57,745 nucleotides of DNA from JADKIH01 sp031417555 (GTDB lineage Bacteria > Bacteroidota > Bacteroidia > AKYH767-A > 2013-40CM-41-45). Under the pieces are notes generated by a model. The model ran no database searches. It had not been told where the DNA came from and saw only the letters and a program-made list of their open reading frames with translations. Position numbers and translations under genes: made by a program. Positions 22,662 to 32,831 of this stretch are shown here, in pieces. The stretch's first letter is position 1, and the number at the start of each line of letters is the position of its first letter. The DNA lies in NCBI GenBank assembly GCA_031417555.1, contig JANOVV010000111.1, forward strand, positions 1-57,745, written 5' to 3'.

Positions 22662-25652
22662 TTATTTTAACTCTTTTTTTGCAAAATCAACCACAATAGG
22701 GGTTGCTATACAAATTGATGAATACGTTCCGATTACGATTCCGATAAGTAGTGCAAAAGTAAATCCGCGGATAACTTCACCTCCAAATATGAAAATTGCA
22801 AGGAGTACAAAGAAAATCGTCAGTGATGTATTGATTGTACGGCTTAATGTTGCATTAAGGGCATCATTAATAACCTTTCTCTGATCCTGAGCATGGTGAT
22901 GTATTCCGACGAACTCCCTGATACGGTCAAATACAACGACTGTATCAGTCATTGAATAACCCATTACAGTTAAGATGGCAGCAATAAATGCCTGATCTAT
23001 TTCCAGAGAGAATGGTAGAATTCCATTGAATATGGTATAAAACGAGAGAACTACTAACACATCATGAATTAGGGCGATCACAGCACCCAGGCCAAATTGC
23101 CAACGGCGGAAACGAACAAAAATGTAAACAAACATTAATGCACAACCAATAACAATGGCCCAAACAGCAGACGTTTTAATATCATCGGCAATGGTTGGTC
23201 CTACTTTCTGTGAACTTAGAATAGTATAATTACTACCGGCCAATGCTTTAAGTCCTTCATTAAGTTTTTCAGAAACTCTTGCCTCTGCATCCACTCCGGG
23301 ATCTTCAATCAAATAACTAGTAGTTATTTTTACCTGGTTAGAACCACCAAAAGTTTTCACCTCCGGCGATTTAGTGAATGGTGTCTTTAATGCATCTATT
23401 ACTTCAACAGTTGATACTTTCTTATCGAAACGAACAACGTATGTACGACCACCTTCAAAATCAACTCCAAAATTCAATCCTTTAATAATAAAAGCAATAA
23501 TACCCACTGTAATAATAGAACCTGAAATAAGGTAGTATAATTTTCTCTTTTCAACGAAATTGATGTGAATATTTTTGAAAGCTCCTTTAGTACTTTTATT
23601 CCAGAATCGAATTTCTTTATTACGTATCAACATCCAGTCGAATATTAAACGAGTAATAAAAATAGCGCTGAATAAAGAAGAAAGAATTCCTATAATAAGT
23701 GTTGTTGCAAATCCCTGTATCGGTCCGGTACCAAAAATATAAAGGATGATACCGAGAATAAGTGTTGTTACATTCGAATCGATAATTGATGAATATGCAT
23801 GCTTAAAACCATCGCTTACTGCTAAACGCATTCCTTTCCCTAAAGCTAGCTCTTCACGAATACGTTCAAAGATAAGGATGTTGGCATCTACTGACATACC
23901 AATAGTAAGTACAATTCCGGCAATACCCGGCAAGGTTAGAACCGCTCCCAGTGATGCTAAAATTCCCATCACAAAAAATACGTTTGCAAACAATGCTACG
24001 TCAGCTACAAGTCCTGCATTGTTGTAATACGTTACCATAAATAACAATACAAGAACGAGTGCTATTACAAATGAAAGTAATCCCGAACTGATTGCTTCTT
24101 GTCCAAGTGTTGGACCAACAACAGTATCTTCTACGATTCGAGCCGGAGCAGGAAGCTTTCCTACTTTAAGAATGTTAGCCATATCTTCTGCTTCTTCAAG
24201 CGTAAACTGGCCTGTAATGCTGGAGCTTCCACCGGAAATTTCCTGAATAACATTTGGATAAGAATATACATAGTCATCAAGAACGATTGCAATTGACTTA
24301 TTTACATTGTCGTGCGTAAGTCGCTTCCAGATTTTAGCACCTTCAGCATTCATCGACATACTAATTTCCCAGTTATTTGAAAATTGCCCTTTTTGTTTTC
24401 TTGCATCAACCACTGCAGAACCGTCAAGTGGTGCAATATGATCGCGACTCGGCATACGAATAGCAACGAGTTGCATAACCTTACCATCTTTATCTATAGA
24501 TTTTACAGACCAGATGGCTTTGAATTCGCGCGGGAATTTCGAAATTACCTGAGGCATTTCGAATATCTTATTAACCTTCCCTGTATCTTTAACTAAAGCC
24601 GAACCGATAACCGGACCTTTGCGAAGCTCAGATTGATTTTGTTCATTTTGCTGAATGGAAGGCTGTAGAACAGCAAACAATGGGTTCTCTTTCGCATATT
24701 CCTCGAAAGACTTTTGCCCTGCTTTTGTAGTATCTTTTGAAGACGTATCATTACCGGCCGGCTTTTCAAGCTGGGTCATCAATGAATTGTCTGTTGAATC
24801 TTTTTGAGTATTTCCAGCTTCTTTAAGCGTATCCTGACGGGTAACTAATGAATCAGGTAACTGACTAGTTATTGTGCTATCCGTATTCCCGATTAATTTT
24901 AAAACCTTATTTGCTTCTTCTAACATAGGATAGATATCCTTGTTATCATAGGTTTCCCAGAATTCAAGTTTTGCTGTACCTTGTAATAATTTACGTACAC
25001 GCTCAGGTTCCTTAATACCTGGAAGTTCTACGAGAATTCTTCCATTACCAAGTTTTTGGACGTTTGGCTGAGATACACCAAACTTATCAATACGGGTTTT
25101 AAGGATTTGATAGGTACGATCAAATGCAGCATCGCCTTCTTTTTTAATGACGGCTTTTACTTCTTCATTCGTAGAGTTGAAATTAACTCTGTCCTGCAAT
25201 TCCTTCGTCGCGAATATCGCAGCGAGTCGTGCATTTGGATCAAGTTTTTGAAACTCTTCAACAAATAATGTAACGAAGTCCTTCTGACTACTGGCTTGTG
25301 CCTTTTGAGCATTTTCAATGGCTTTGTTAAATGTTCCATCCTTACTGTTATTAGCCATAGAACGGATAAGATCGACAAGTGAAACTTCCATGGTGACGTT
25401 CATACCACCTTTTAAGTCGAGCCCGAGATTGATCTCATTCTCCTGACATTTTTTATACGAGAAACCTAATATCGGATATGCCGGAAGGGTATTAACCGAA
25501 TCGATATAGGCTCTTTCTTTTGCAGGATCACCGTTAGAAAAAGCTTTTGCTTTTTTCTCTACATTACTTGTAACAAACGTAAAACTGAGCTGGTAGAGAC
25601 AAACCAACGCCAGAAGGATCGCAAATAACTTTACTGCACCTTTGCTTTGCAT
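22662..25652 (-). CDS. secDF: Fused protein translocase subunit SecDF
   Basis: A 996-aa SecD-SecF fusion. The SecD part has LGLDLKGGMNVTMEVSL (about 75-91), the periplasmic P1 domain with VELPGIKEPERV, and a Ser/Thr/Asp-rich insert at about 275-320. Then come SADEA-type segments and TM block GQEAISSGLLSFVIALVLVL. The SecF part begins with FWNKSTKGAFKNIHINFVEK and carries NFGVDFEGGRTYVVRF, followed by ILTVMGYSMTDTVVVFDRIRE. Twelve membrane helices are expected. It uses the proton gradient to pull exported proteins across, and supplies Sec export for the many T9SS cargos here. It has its own promoter at 25702-25731. Confidence 0.96.
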   Translation of the reverse strand: MQSKGAVKLFAILLALVCLYQLSFTFVTSNVEKKAKAFSNGDPAKERAYIDSVNTLPAYPILGFSYKKCQENEINLGLDLKGGMNVTMEVSLVDLIRSMANNSKDGTFNKAIENAQKAQASSQKDFVTLFVEEFQKLDPNARLAAIFATKELQDRVNFNSTNEEVKAVIKKEGDAAFDRTYQILKTRIDKFGVSQPNVQKLGNGRILVELPGIKEPERVRKLLQGTAKLEFWETYDNKDIYPMLEEANKVLKLIGNTDSTITSQLPDSLVTRQDTLKEAGNTQKDSTDNSLMTQLEKPAGNDTSSKDTTKAGQKSFEEYAKENPLFAVLQPSIQQNEQNQSELRKGPVIGSALVKDTGKVNKIFEMPQVISKFPREFKAIWSVKSIDKDGKVMQLVAIRMPSRDHIAPLDGSAVVDARKQKGQFSNNWEISMSMNAEGAKIWKRLTHDNVNKSIAIVLDDYVYSYPNVIQEISGGSSSITGQFTLEEAEDMANILKVGKLPAPARIVEDTVVGPTLGQEAISSGLLSFVIALVLVLLFMVTYYNNAGLVADVALFANVFFVMGILASLGAVLTLPGIAGIVLTIGMSVDANILIFERIREELALGKGMRLAVSDGFKHAYSSIIDSNVTTLILGIILYIFGTGPIQGFATTLIIGILSSLFSAIFITRLIFDWMLIRNKEIRFWNKSTKGAFKNIHINFVEKRKLYYLISGSIITVGIIAFIIKGLNFGVDFEGGRTYVVRFDKKVSTVEVIDALKTPFTKSPEVKTFGGSNQVKITTSYLIEDPGVDAEARVSEKLNEGLKALAGSNYTILSSQKVGPTIADDIKTSAVWAIVIGCALMFVYIFVRFRRWQFGLGAVIALIHDVLVVLSFYTIFNGILPFSLEIDQAFIAAILTVMGYSMTDTVVVFDRIREFVGIHHHAQDQRKVINDALNATLSRTINTSLTIFFVLLAIFIFGGEVIRGFTFALLIGIVIGTYSSICIATPIVVDFAKKELK

Positions 25653-25701
25653 GGATAAACTGTAAATTTAGAATGAATTAAACTTATTTTTTTTGAGCGT
25701 G

Positions 25702-25731
25702 CAAAGATAGAATAACAAGCTTAATTTCCAA
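25702..25731 (-). promoter_or_regulatory. Promoter of secDF (TTGG-N18-TATCTTTG)
   Basis: On the minus strand TTGG (25728-25731), 18 bases, then TATCTTTG (25702-25709), giving a leader of about 45 bases before the ATG at 25652. A very good Bacteroidota match. Confidence 0.7.
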
Positions 25732-25967
25732 TTTAACAGTTAAACGCTACTAGATTCAATATCAGCGAGAAAAGCTATTTGAAGCAGAAAAAAATGAAAA
25801 TATTTTGTAGTAAAAGCTCCCTTTAAGCTAAATTAATCGTTTGCTACCAATTATTGGAAAAGCTTTTTAAGGAATTTATGCCCTATTTTATCTGAAAAAT
25901 CGAAAAAACTATAAATATTAATTATCCCTTTTTATGATTTATTTTTAACATAAAAATGCAAAACCAT

Positions 25968-26132
25968 TTACTTTAGAAGTCTATCCGCTAAACTAATTCC
26001 AAGATCTGACTTATTTAAAAAATAAAACAAAAGCATCGAACAACAAATAAGTTGAAAAAGTAAAAAGGATATTTTAAATAAATGATTGCGTCCTCTGTAA
26101 TTTGTTCTGCTTAAATCGTAGTTGTTAGCCAT
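25968..26132 (-). CDS. Small membrane protein, 54 aa
   Basis: ATG at 26130-26132 to TAA at 25968-25970 encodes MANNYDLSRTNYRGRNHLFK, then ISFLLFQLICCSMLLFYFLN and KSDLGISLADRLLK. It has a polar basic N terminus, one clear membrane helix, and a short amphipathic tail. The stop, start and composition look natural, and it sits upstream of secDF on the same strand in what would otherwise be an 870-base gap. I do not recognise the family. The remaining spacers (25732-25967 and 26133-26300) show nothing. Confidence 0.5.
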   Translation of the reverse strand: MANNYDLSRTNYRGRNHLFKISFLLFQLICCSMLLFYFLNKSDLGISLADRLLK

Positions 26133-26300
26133 CTGTTCTTTTTTTTACAATTTAATGTTCAACACACCATCGATGTGGACAATTCGCCGGCATTTCTTAC
26201 ACAACGAAAAAAAGAATCAAGAGGCAAGATACGGGAGGTGTGAGGCAAGACTAAAGAAGTGGGATTGATGGGGGTTAATTCTTGTAATTTAAGTCATCCA

Positions 26301-26482
26301 TTAACCTAGATTTGGCAGTTAAACCAAAATTGTGAATCAAATTATTAAATGATTTTCTTTTTTTTCAAATCAGGGTTTGTGTAAAATCAACATCGAAAAC
26401 TCCAATGATAAGGACGTCTCTAACTAATCATTCTAATCAAATTGGAATGCTAAAAGTATTTCAATTGCAAAATCCCGGTTTA
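26301..26482. repeat. Dispersed ~182-base repeat, copy A
   Basis: Matches 40827-41009 over its whole length in the same orientation, with shared blocks GCAGTTAAACCAAAATTGTG, ATGATAAGGAC, CTAATCATTCTAATCA and CAATTGCAAAATCCCGGTTT. The ends carry short inverted repeats (TTAAACC ... GGTTTA). No frame is conserved between the two copies. It ends about 43 bases before the aconitase ATG and may contribute its promoter. Confidence 0.75.
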
Positions 26483-26524
26483 ATTTCGATTTTTGTAACT
26501 TGCACACTTTAAAAAAATATAAAA

Positions 26525-28789
26525 ATGGCTTTTGATATTGAAATGATACGGAGAGTATATGCGGGTCTTAGTGAAAAAATAGTTTCTGCCAGAAAAATAG
26601 TTTCGCGTCCGCTCACTCTCACAGAAAAAATTCTTTATTCTCATCTTTCATCAAAGCTCCCAGAAAAAGCTTTTGAACGGGGCAAATCTTATGTTGATTT
26701 TAATCCTGATCGTGTAGCTATGCAGGATGCAACTGCTCAAATGGCTCTACTTCAGTTTATGCAGGCAGGAAGACCTGTTGTTGCTGTGCCTTCTACTGTT
26801 CATTGCGATCATTTAATTCAAGCTAAGACCGGCGCTAAAGAAGATCTTTCTGTCGCTCTCGATAAAAATAAAGAAGTCTATGATTTCCTCTCTTCTGTTT
26901 CAAATAAATATGGAATTGGTTTCTGGCGACCGGGTGCAGGAATAATTCATCAGGTCATTCTTGAGAATTATGCTTTTCCCGGTGGATTGATGATAGGTAC
27001 AGATTCCCATACGGTAAATGCTGGTGGATTGGGAATGATAGCGATTGGTGTAGGCGGTGCTGACGCTTGTGATGTTATGGCCGGCTTACCCTGGGAACTT
27101 AAATTTCCAAAAATTATCGGCGTAAAATTGACCGGTAAACTGAGTGGCTGGGCTTCTTCCAAAGATGTGATTTTAAAAGTAGCCGGTATATTAACGGTTA
27201 AAGGAGGCACTGATAAAATTCTTGAATATTTCGGTCCGGGTGCGGATAGTCTTTCTTGCACAGGCAAAGGAACCATTTGCAACATGGGTGCTGAAATCGG
27301 AGCTACCACTTCCATCTTTTGCTACGATAAAAAAATGTCTGAATATCTTCGCGGCACGGGCCGAAAAGATATCGCTGATGCTGCTGATGGAGTAACAGAA
27401 CATTTACGCGGCGATATAGAAGTTTATGAAAATCCTTCCGCTTACTTCGATGAAGTGGTTGAGATTAATCTTTCTGAACTGGAACCACATGTTAATGGTC
27501 CCTTTACTCCTGATCTTGCCTGGCCTATTTCTAAATTTGCTGATGCTGTCAGAGAAAATAACTGGCCCTCTAAACTGGAAGTCGGTTTGATTGGTTCATG
27601 TACAAATTCGTCCTATGAAGATATTTCCCGCGCTGCTTCTGTTGCAAAACAAGCAGCCGATGCCGGAATAAAAGCGACTTCTGAATTTACCATTACTCCC
27701 GGCTCCGAACTTGTGCGATTTACAGTTGAGCGCGATGGATTTCTTGGCACTTTTGAAAGTATTGGAGGCGTTGTTTTAGCCAATGCCTGCGGACCATGCA
27801 TTGGTCAATGGGCACGTCACTCCGACGACCCTTCACGAAAAAATTCGATAATTACTTCCTTCAACAGAAATTTTGCAAAAAGAAATGATGGAAATCCGAA
27901 TACACATGCTTTTGTTGCTTCACCTGAAATTGTAACAGCATTTGTACTCGCAGGTGATCTTACTTTCAATCCTCTTAAAGATACTCTTACCAATTCCAAA
28001 GGAGAGAAAATAAAACTTGCTGAGCCAAAAGGAATTGAACTTCCTGTGAAGGGCTTTGATGTTAAAGACGCAGGATATCAGGAACCCGCTAAAAACGGAA
28101 ATGCTATTTCAGTTCTTGTCTCTCCAACTTCCGAAAGGCTTCAATTACTTGATCCTTTTCCTGCCTGGGAAGGAACGGACCTGAAAGGTCTTAAACTTCT
28201 CATTAAAGTAAAAGGCAAATGCACAACGGATCATATTTCTATGGCCGGTCCATGGTTAAAATTCCGCGGTCATCTCGATAACATTTCAAACAACATGCTT
28301 ATCGGTGCAATCAATTCATTTAATGACAAACCTGATTCTGTAAAAAATCAATTAACCGGACAATACAATTCAGTTCCGAAAGTTCAGAGAGCCTATAAAG
28401 CGGAGAAGATTGGATCGATTGTCGTCGGTGATGAAAATTATGGCGAAGGATCATCGCGTGAACATGCTGCTATGGAACCCCGGCATCTCGGTGTTCGCGC
28501 AATTTTAGTAAAATCATTTGCACGTATTCATGAAACTAATTTGAAAAAACAAGGAATGCTTGCTCTTACTTTTGCCGACAAGAACGACTACAATAAGATT
28601 CGTGAAGATGACAGCCTCGACATCATCGGATTAAATAATTTTAAAAGCGGTATACCGCTTTCCATTGTTCTTCATCACAGCGACGGAACAACGGATGAAT
28701 TTAATGTTAATCACTCTTACAATCACAACCAGATCGAATGGTTTAAAGCGGGTGGTGCATTGAATATTATCAGGACTCACGTGGCTTAG
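26525..28789 (+). CDS. acn: Aconitate hydratase (mitochondrial-type AcnA)
   Basis: A 754-aa TCA-cycle enzyme that isomerises citrate to isocitrate. The [4Fe-4S] ligands are visible: Cys359 in LIGSCTNSS, Cys422 and Cys425 in NACGPCIGQW. Other signatures are VPSTVHCDHLI, GTDSHTVNAGGLG, STGKGTI-like LSCTGKGTICNMGAEIGATT, and the swivel domain CTTDHISMAGPW, then GDENYGEGSSREHAA. The length and CGPCIGQ pattern match the mitochondrial-type rather than the AcnB family. It stands alone, with a dispersed repeat just upstream. Confidence 0.95.
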   Translation: MAFDIEMIRRVYAGLSEKIVSARKIVSRPLTLTEKILYSHLSSKLPEKAFERGKSYVDFNPDRVAMQDATAQMALLQFMQAGRPVVAVPSTVHCDHLIQAKTGAKEDLSVALDKNKEVYDFLSSVSNKYGIGFWRPGAGIIHQVILENYAFPGGLMIGTDSHTVNAGGLGMIAIGVGGADACDVMAGLPWELKFPKIIGVKLTGKLSGWASSKDVILKVAGILTVKGGTDKILEYFGPGADSLSCTGKGTICNMGAEIGATTSIFCYDKKMSEYLRGTGRKDIADAADGVTEHLRGDIEVYENPSAYFDEVVEINLSELEPHVNGPFTPDLAWPISKFADAVRENNWPSKLEVGLIGSCTNSSYEDISRAASVAKQAADAGIKATSEFTITPGSELVRFTVERDGFLGTFESIGGVVLANACGPCIGQWARHSDDPSRKNSIITSFNRNFAKRNDGNPNTHAFVASPEIVTAFVLAGDLTFNPLKDTLTNSKGEKIKLAEPKGIELPVKGFDVKDAGYQEPAKNGNAISVLVSPTSERLQLLDPFPAWEGTDLKGLKLLIKVKGKCTTDHISMAGPWLKFRGHLDNISNNMLIGAINSFNDKPDSVKNQLTGQYNSVPKVQRAYKAEKIGSIVVGDENYGEGSSREHAAMEPRHLGVRAILVKSFARIHETNLKKQGMLALTFADKNDYNKIREDDSLDIIGLNNFKSGIPLSIVLHHSDGTTDEFNVNHSYNHNQIEWFKAGGALNIIRTHVA

Positions 28790-28945
28790 TTTTTTAAGTC
28801 CTTTTTGAACAACTTTTTATTAGTTTAAATTGTTCTTGGCGGAAAATTTCCGGCAATTGACAATATATATTTAATAAGTTTCCATTACCGTTATTGCACC
28901 ATGATTTCAAAAAGGTATTTTCGTTTGAGAGTTATTTGACCGCAC

Positions 28946-30382
28946 ATGCAATCTGATTCAACATTTTCTGTAGTTATTGCCGGCGGAGGCTTCTGCGGAG
29001 TGATGACTCTTATAAATCTAATCGATCAATCGAAAAATAAAATTAACATAACCCTTGTCAACAAAGGTTATCCACTCGCCAGAGGAATCGCTTATAAAAC
29101 ATATTCAGATCTGCATCTTTTAAATGTAGAAACGAGAAATATGAGTGCTTTTCATGATTGCCCTGATCACTTTTTACTTTGGTGCCTCAATCATAAGAAT
29201 ATTGACTTCCAAAAGGAAGAATTGCCATTTACTTATTTGCCAAGAAATCTATATGGAAAATATCTGGAAGAAATATTTGAAGAGAAAACTAAAAATATTC
29301 CGGAGAACATTACTCTTCAGATAATCAACGATGAAGTTACAGATATTGAAAAAAATAATTCCCGATTAATTGTAAAAACTTTATCCGGTAAAAATATTGC
29401 CGCTGATAAATTTTTATTAGCTACAGGAAATTGCGAACCGGGCCCGCCAATGCTTAATGATAAGGCATTCCTTAAAAGTAAAAATTACTTTTCAAATCCA
29501 TGGACAGAAAAAGCCGTAATTGAAATTGAAGAAGATCAAACTGTACTTATTATTGGGGCAGGTCTGACGATGGTTGATGTAATAATAGGATTGAGAGAGA
29601 AAAATTTTACCGGGAAAATTATTGCATTATCTCCTCATGGATACAAAATACTTCCACATCGAAAACTTCCTCCTCAGCCTTATATTCTTAATGAACTTGT
29701 TCCTCCTTATAAACTTGAAAATTTATTTCGTTTGTTTTATAAACATATTCGCGAGGCTCGTAGACGTGGATTATCAGGTGAGACTGTAGTTGATGCAATT
29801 CGATTGAGAACGCAGGAAATATGGCAACACTTATCACTGGATGATAAGAAAAAGTTCATGATGCACCTTCGGCATTTATGGGGTGTTGCCAGGCATCGCC
29901 TTCCGGTAGATTTACATCAACAGATTCAACAATTGATTAAAGAAGAAAAACTGGAAATCATTGCCGGGCGAATCAGGGAAATTACCGAAACTGAAAACGG
30001 ATTTGAAATTAAAATCCGGAAACGCAAAGATCAGTCGGAAAAAATATTAAAAGTAAAACGAATAATAAATTGTACAGGCCCTGAAACAGATATTAGAAAA
30101 CAAAAAAGTCCACTCTTTGAATCTCTTCTTAAAAAAAGAATGATACGGCCCGATGCAATGAATCTAGGTATAGAAACAACCTCCGACGGAAATGTTATTG
30201 ATGAAAAAAACATCGTCTCCAATCAAATTTTTGCTATCGGATCATTGTTGAAAGGAAAACTCTGGGAGAGCACTGCAATTCCGGAGCTTCGTTTTCAGGC
30301 TCATCAAATGGCAAAAAATATTTTAAAGAATACGGACAAAAAAATCGCAAATTTTGAAATGTATTCGTCGGAGCAACAATAG
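28946..30382 (+). CDS. FAD/NAD(P)-binding oxidoreductase (NAD_binding_9 type)
   Basis: A 478-aa protein. The N-terminal FAD-binding fingerprint is VVIAGGGFCGVMTLINLI (about 9-26). The family-specific GYPLARGIAYKTYSDLHLLNVETRNMSAF follows in two adjoining pieces, near 41-70. A second Rossmann motif VLIIGAGLTMVDVIIGL sits at about 200-216, and INCTGPETD near 372 precedes a C-terminal FAD contact. This matches the PF13454 group, which is poorly characterised; some members are linked to amine or siderophore-type hydroxylation. It is alone between aconitase and the convergent VCBS-repeat gene. The substrate is unknown. Confidence 0.75.
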   Translation: MQSDSTFSVVIAGGGFCGVMTLINLIDQSKNKINITLVNKGYPLARGIAYKTYSDLHLLNVETRNMSAFHDCPDHFLLWCLNHKNIDFQKEELPFTYLPRNLYGKYLEEIFEEKTKNIPENITLQIINDEVTDIEKNNSRLIVKTLSGKNIAADKFLLATGNCEPGPPMLNDKAFLKSKNYFSNPWTEKAVIEIEEDQTVLIIGAGLTMVDVIIGLREKNFTGKIIALSPHGYKILPHRKLPPQPYILNELVPPYKLENLFRLFYKHIREARRRGLSGETVVDAIRLRTQEIWQHLSLDDKKKFMMHLRHLWGVARHRLPVDLHQQIQQLIKEEKLEIIAGRIREITETENGFEIKIRKRKDQSEKILKVKRIINCTGPETDIRKQKSPLFESLLKKRMIRPDAMNLGIETTSDGNVIDEKNIVSNQIFAIGSLLKGKLWESTAIPELRFQAHQMAKNILKNTDKKIANFEMYSSEQQ

Positions 30383-30459
30383 GTCTTTTAATAATTAGAA
30401 ATGTTATTTTTTTTGAATACAAGTCAAACCAAATAATTAATTTTTTTATTCTAAATCAA

Positions 30460-32736
30460 CTAATGTCTGACCACCACTTTTCGTCCCAAAGAATAATCCC
30501 CTGAAGTGAATTGAAGAAAATAAATTCCTGTATCCCACGAAGATGTTTTCAACTCAGTGTTTTCGTCTACTATTATTTTAACTTTCACAAGCTCACCGAT
30601 TGAATTAAATACACGAAGTACGGATGAACGTTTTTCCATATGGTAAAATCGAATAACCATTTCATCGTTAACAGGATTCGGAAAAACTTCAAATGTGGGT
30701 TTGATTTTAACTGTTTCTGAAATTCCGGAAAATGGGTTGTGCTGATAACGAACTTCTGCTCCGCCCGTTGACTGGCCGATTACAATATCAGTGAGATTAT
30801 CTCCGTTAAGATCTCCTCCATTAACTGTAATATTGAATTTTATCCTTGAACTTTCAGGTCTATCGTAAACATTTCCCGCCAGATTAAAACACCCATTAAG
30901 GTTTCCATCGATATTGTCATATTGATTAATATTTCCGTTTTCACTGGCTACTAATAAACGAGTAAAACCAAGACTATCATAAAAAAAGGGTACAGTAAAA
31001 CCATCCGTTGTTCCAGCACCTTGAAGTACGATACAACCCAGCGTATCATTTGTTGGTACACTATTAAAAATCGGAGAAGAAGCTGTACCTAAATTCTGAT
31101 AGTAATTTATAAATCCTCTTTGTCCACCGCTAATTAAATCAAGCAGTCCATCGTGGTTCAAATCAAATAACTGTGGAGTTGCAAACTTGCCGACGTCAAT
31201 CATCATATAATTTGCAGTAGGGCCGGAGAAACTTGCCGGATTTCCGGGACCGGAATTATTTTGATAATAGTGAAATCGGCCATCTTCCAAACCGATAATC
31301 ATGTCTTTGTCACCATCGCCATCAAGATCACCAAAAGCCGGATACGTTGGTGAAACATATAAACCTGTAGCGGTGAGTCCGGCAAAATCATTAGTAATAA
31401 AATCAAAAGCAGGAACCGTAGCTGTACCGGTATTCTTATAAAGATAAAGTCCACTTTTATAAACACCATTTACAGAGTTGAAAACAGCTTTGCTTATTAC
31501 AAGATCCGTAAGATTGTCGCCATCGTAATCGAAAAACACAGGGCAGGCATCTTCGCCAACATCAATCATATTGTTTTGAAGAAATGAATTTGATTCGAGT
31601 GTAAAAACCGGAGAAACATTGGTGCCAGAGTTTTTATAAAACCATATCCCCAGTTTATTTTCATGATCGTTTGGCATTACAATAAAATCGTTCAAAGAGT
31701 CATTGTCGACATCTATGTATGCGTGATAGTGAAAGCCATTAAATAAAGCCGGAGAATCATAAGAAGGGAACAAAGTATCCTGAGAGTCCATTTCTGTGCC
31801 GGTATTATGAATCATTAATGTATTTGAAGAAGCTATGTCGCCGACAAAAAGCTCTTTAAAACCGTCTCCATCAATATCCATTGAAAAAATACTTGATACT
31901 GTATCATCTCTGCGTGCAGCTTCGCTTTGGTCAATTACAGGTTCGGGAAAAATAAACTGCGTCTCTTCTGCATCGACAGAAATGCTGTCATTCTCCGTAA
32001 GAGGTCTTCGTACACGACACGGACATTGAAAACATCCGACAGTATTTGTACCCCCGATCTTTAATTGGAAATTACCATAACAAAGACTTTCCAAAACGAA
32101 ATCAAGCGAATCACATATACCATAGTTCTCAATTGAATGATTTTTATAGTATAAAATACGACCATCGGGTAAACTGTTATAACCTAAAATATCCATGTCG
32201 CCGTCTCCATCAACATCATTGAAATTTGGAAGAGAGATGGAATTGGCAAAAATGTTATTTCGTGTGGTTACAAATGTTCTCTGTAAACATGAATCAACGA
32301 TTGCCCATTGAAGATTATTGCCGGAAGAAATATTCTTATATACAGCAATTCCGGCGCATTGTCTTGCGGATGAAAGCGTAAAAAAATCCGCTTTACCATC
32401 GCAATTGTAATCGTATAAAAACACCCAATTATTAACCGGTGGAAATTGATTGGAATAAACCGGAGCATAATCCCATGCTAAATCAGCATTTGAGTTTCCA
32501 TTGTTAAGAAAAGTTAGAATACGGTCATTATGATGATCAAACAGAAATAAATCTTTTAATCCGTCGGCATTTAAGTCGATCGAAGAAATCCAGGGAAAAT
32601 TAATTCCGCCAGCCCAGGGAAAACGTAGTGATTTAGTTCCTTCCTGAACAGGAATATTCAATACCCGATCGAATTTTGTTTGTGCTGAAGTGGCAAAAGT
32701 TATCAAACAATAAAATAAAAGCAAAATTTTCCTCAT
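30460..32736 (-). CDS. Secreted FG-GAP/VCBS-repeat protein with T9SS sorting domain
   Basis: A 758-aa protein with a signal peptide (MRKILLLFYCLITFATSAQ). It has about nine FG-GAP/VCBS calcium-binding repeats of the form DxDxDGxxDxxxG (for example SIDLNADGLKDLFLFD, DVDGDGDMDILGYN, MDIDGDGFKELFVGD, GDLDGDGDKDMIIGL, GDLNGDNLTDIVIG), suggesting an integrin-alpha-like propeller. The C terminus is a T9SS type A domain (FEVFPNPVNDEMVIR, then VFNSIGELVKVK and TGIYFLQFTSGDY). Its -7 element lies only four bases before the ATG, so the mRNA may be leaderless. Confidence 0.85.
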   Translation of the reverse strand: MRKILLLFYCLITFATSAQTKFDRVLNIPVQEGTKSLRFPWAGGINFPWISSIDLNADGLKDLFLFDHHNDRILTFLNNGNSNADLAWDYAPVYSNQFPPVNNWVFLYDYNCDGKADFFTLSSARQCAGIAVYKNISSGNNLQWAIVDSCLQRTFVTTRNNIFANSISLPNFNDVDGDGDMDILGYNSLPDGRILYYKNHSIENYGICDSLDFVLESLCYGNFQLKIGGTNTVGCFQCPCRVRRPLTENDSISVDAEETQFIFPEPVIDQSEAARRDDTVSSIFSMDIDGDGFKELFVGDIASSNTLMIHNTGTEMDSQDTLFPSYDSPALFNGFHYHAYIDVDNDSLNDFIVMPNDHENKLGIWFYKNSGTNVSPVFTLESNSFLQNNMIDVGEDACPVFFDYDGDNLTDLVISKAVFNSVNGVYKSGLYLYKNTGTATVPAFDFITNDFAGLTATGLYVSPTYPAFGDLDGDGDKDMIIGLEDGRFHYYQNNSGPGNPASFSGPTANYMMIDVGKFATPQLFDLNHDGLLDLISGGQRGFINYYQNLGTASSPIFNSVPTNDTLGCIVLQGAGTTDGFTVPFFYDSLGFTRLLVASENGNINQYDNIDGNLNGCFNLAGNVYDRPESSRIKFNITVNGGDLNGDNLTDIVIGQSTGGAEVRYQHNPFSGISETVKIKPTFEVFPNPVNDEMVIRFYHMEKRSSVLRVFNSIGELVKVKIIVDENTELKTSSWDTGIYFLQFTSGDYSLGRKVVVRH

Positions 32737-32740
32737 GCCA

Positions 32741-32748
32741 CAAAGATA
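32741..32748 (-). promoter_or_regulatory. -7 element TATCTTTG abutting the VCBS gene start
   Basis: Minus-strand TATCTTTG ends four bases before the ATG at 32736; transcription would start at or near the start codon. Confidence 0.5.
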
Positions 32749-32758
32749 AAGAAATCAA

Positions 32759-32795
32759 TTGGTCAATTAATTCGGAAAGTTATTCCTTAGATTTG
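32759..32795 (+). promoter_or_regulatory. Promoter of yajQ (TTGG ... TAGATTTG)
   Basis: TTGG at 32759-32762 and TAGATTTG (TAnnTTTG) at 32788-32795, 36 bases before the yajQ ATG. It supports the start at 32832 rather than the longer open frame beginning at 32676, inside the divergent gene. Confidence 0.5.
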
Positions 32796-32831
32796 CATTA
32801 TCAAGCACTTCTAATTTTCAAATTTATAAAA

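Noticed and set aside
32676..32831. Longer start for the yajQ gene
   Set aside because: The extension lies inside the divergent VCBS gene and its promoter; the family start MPTFD is at 32832.
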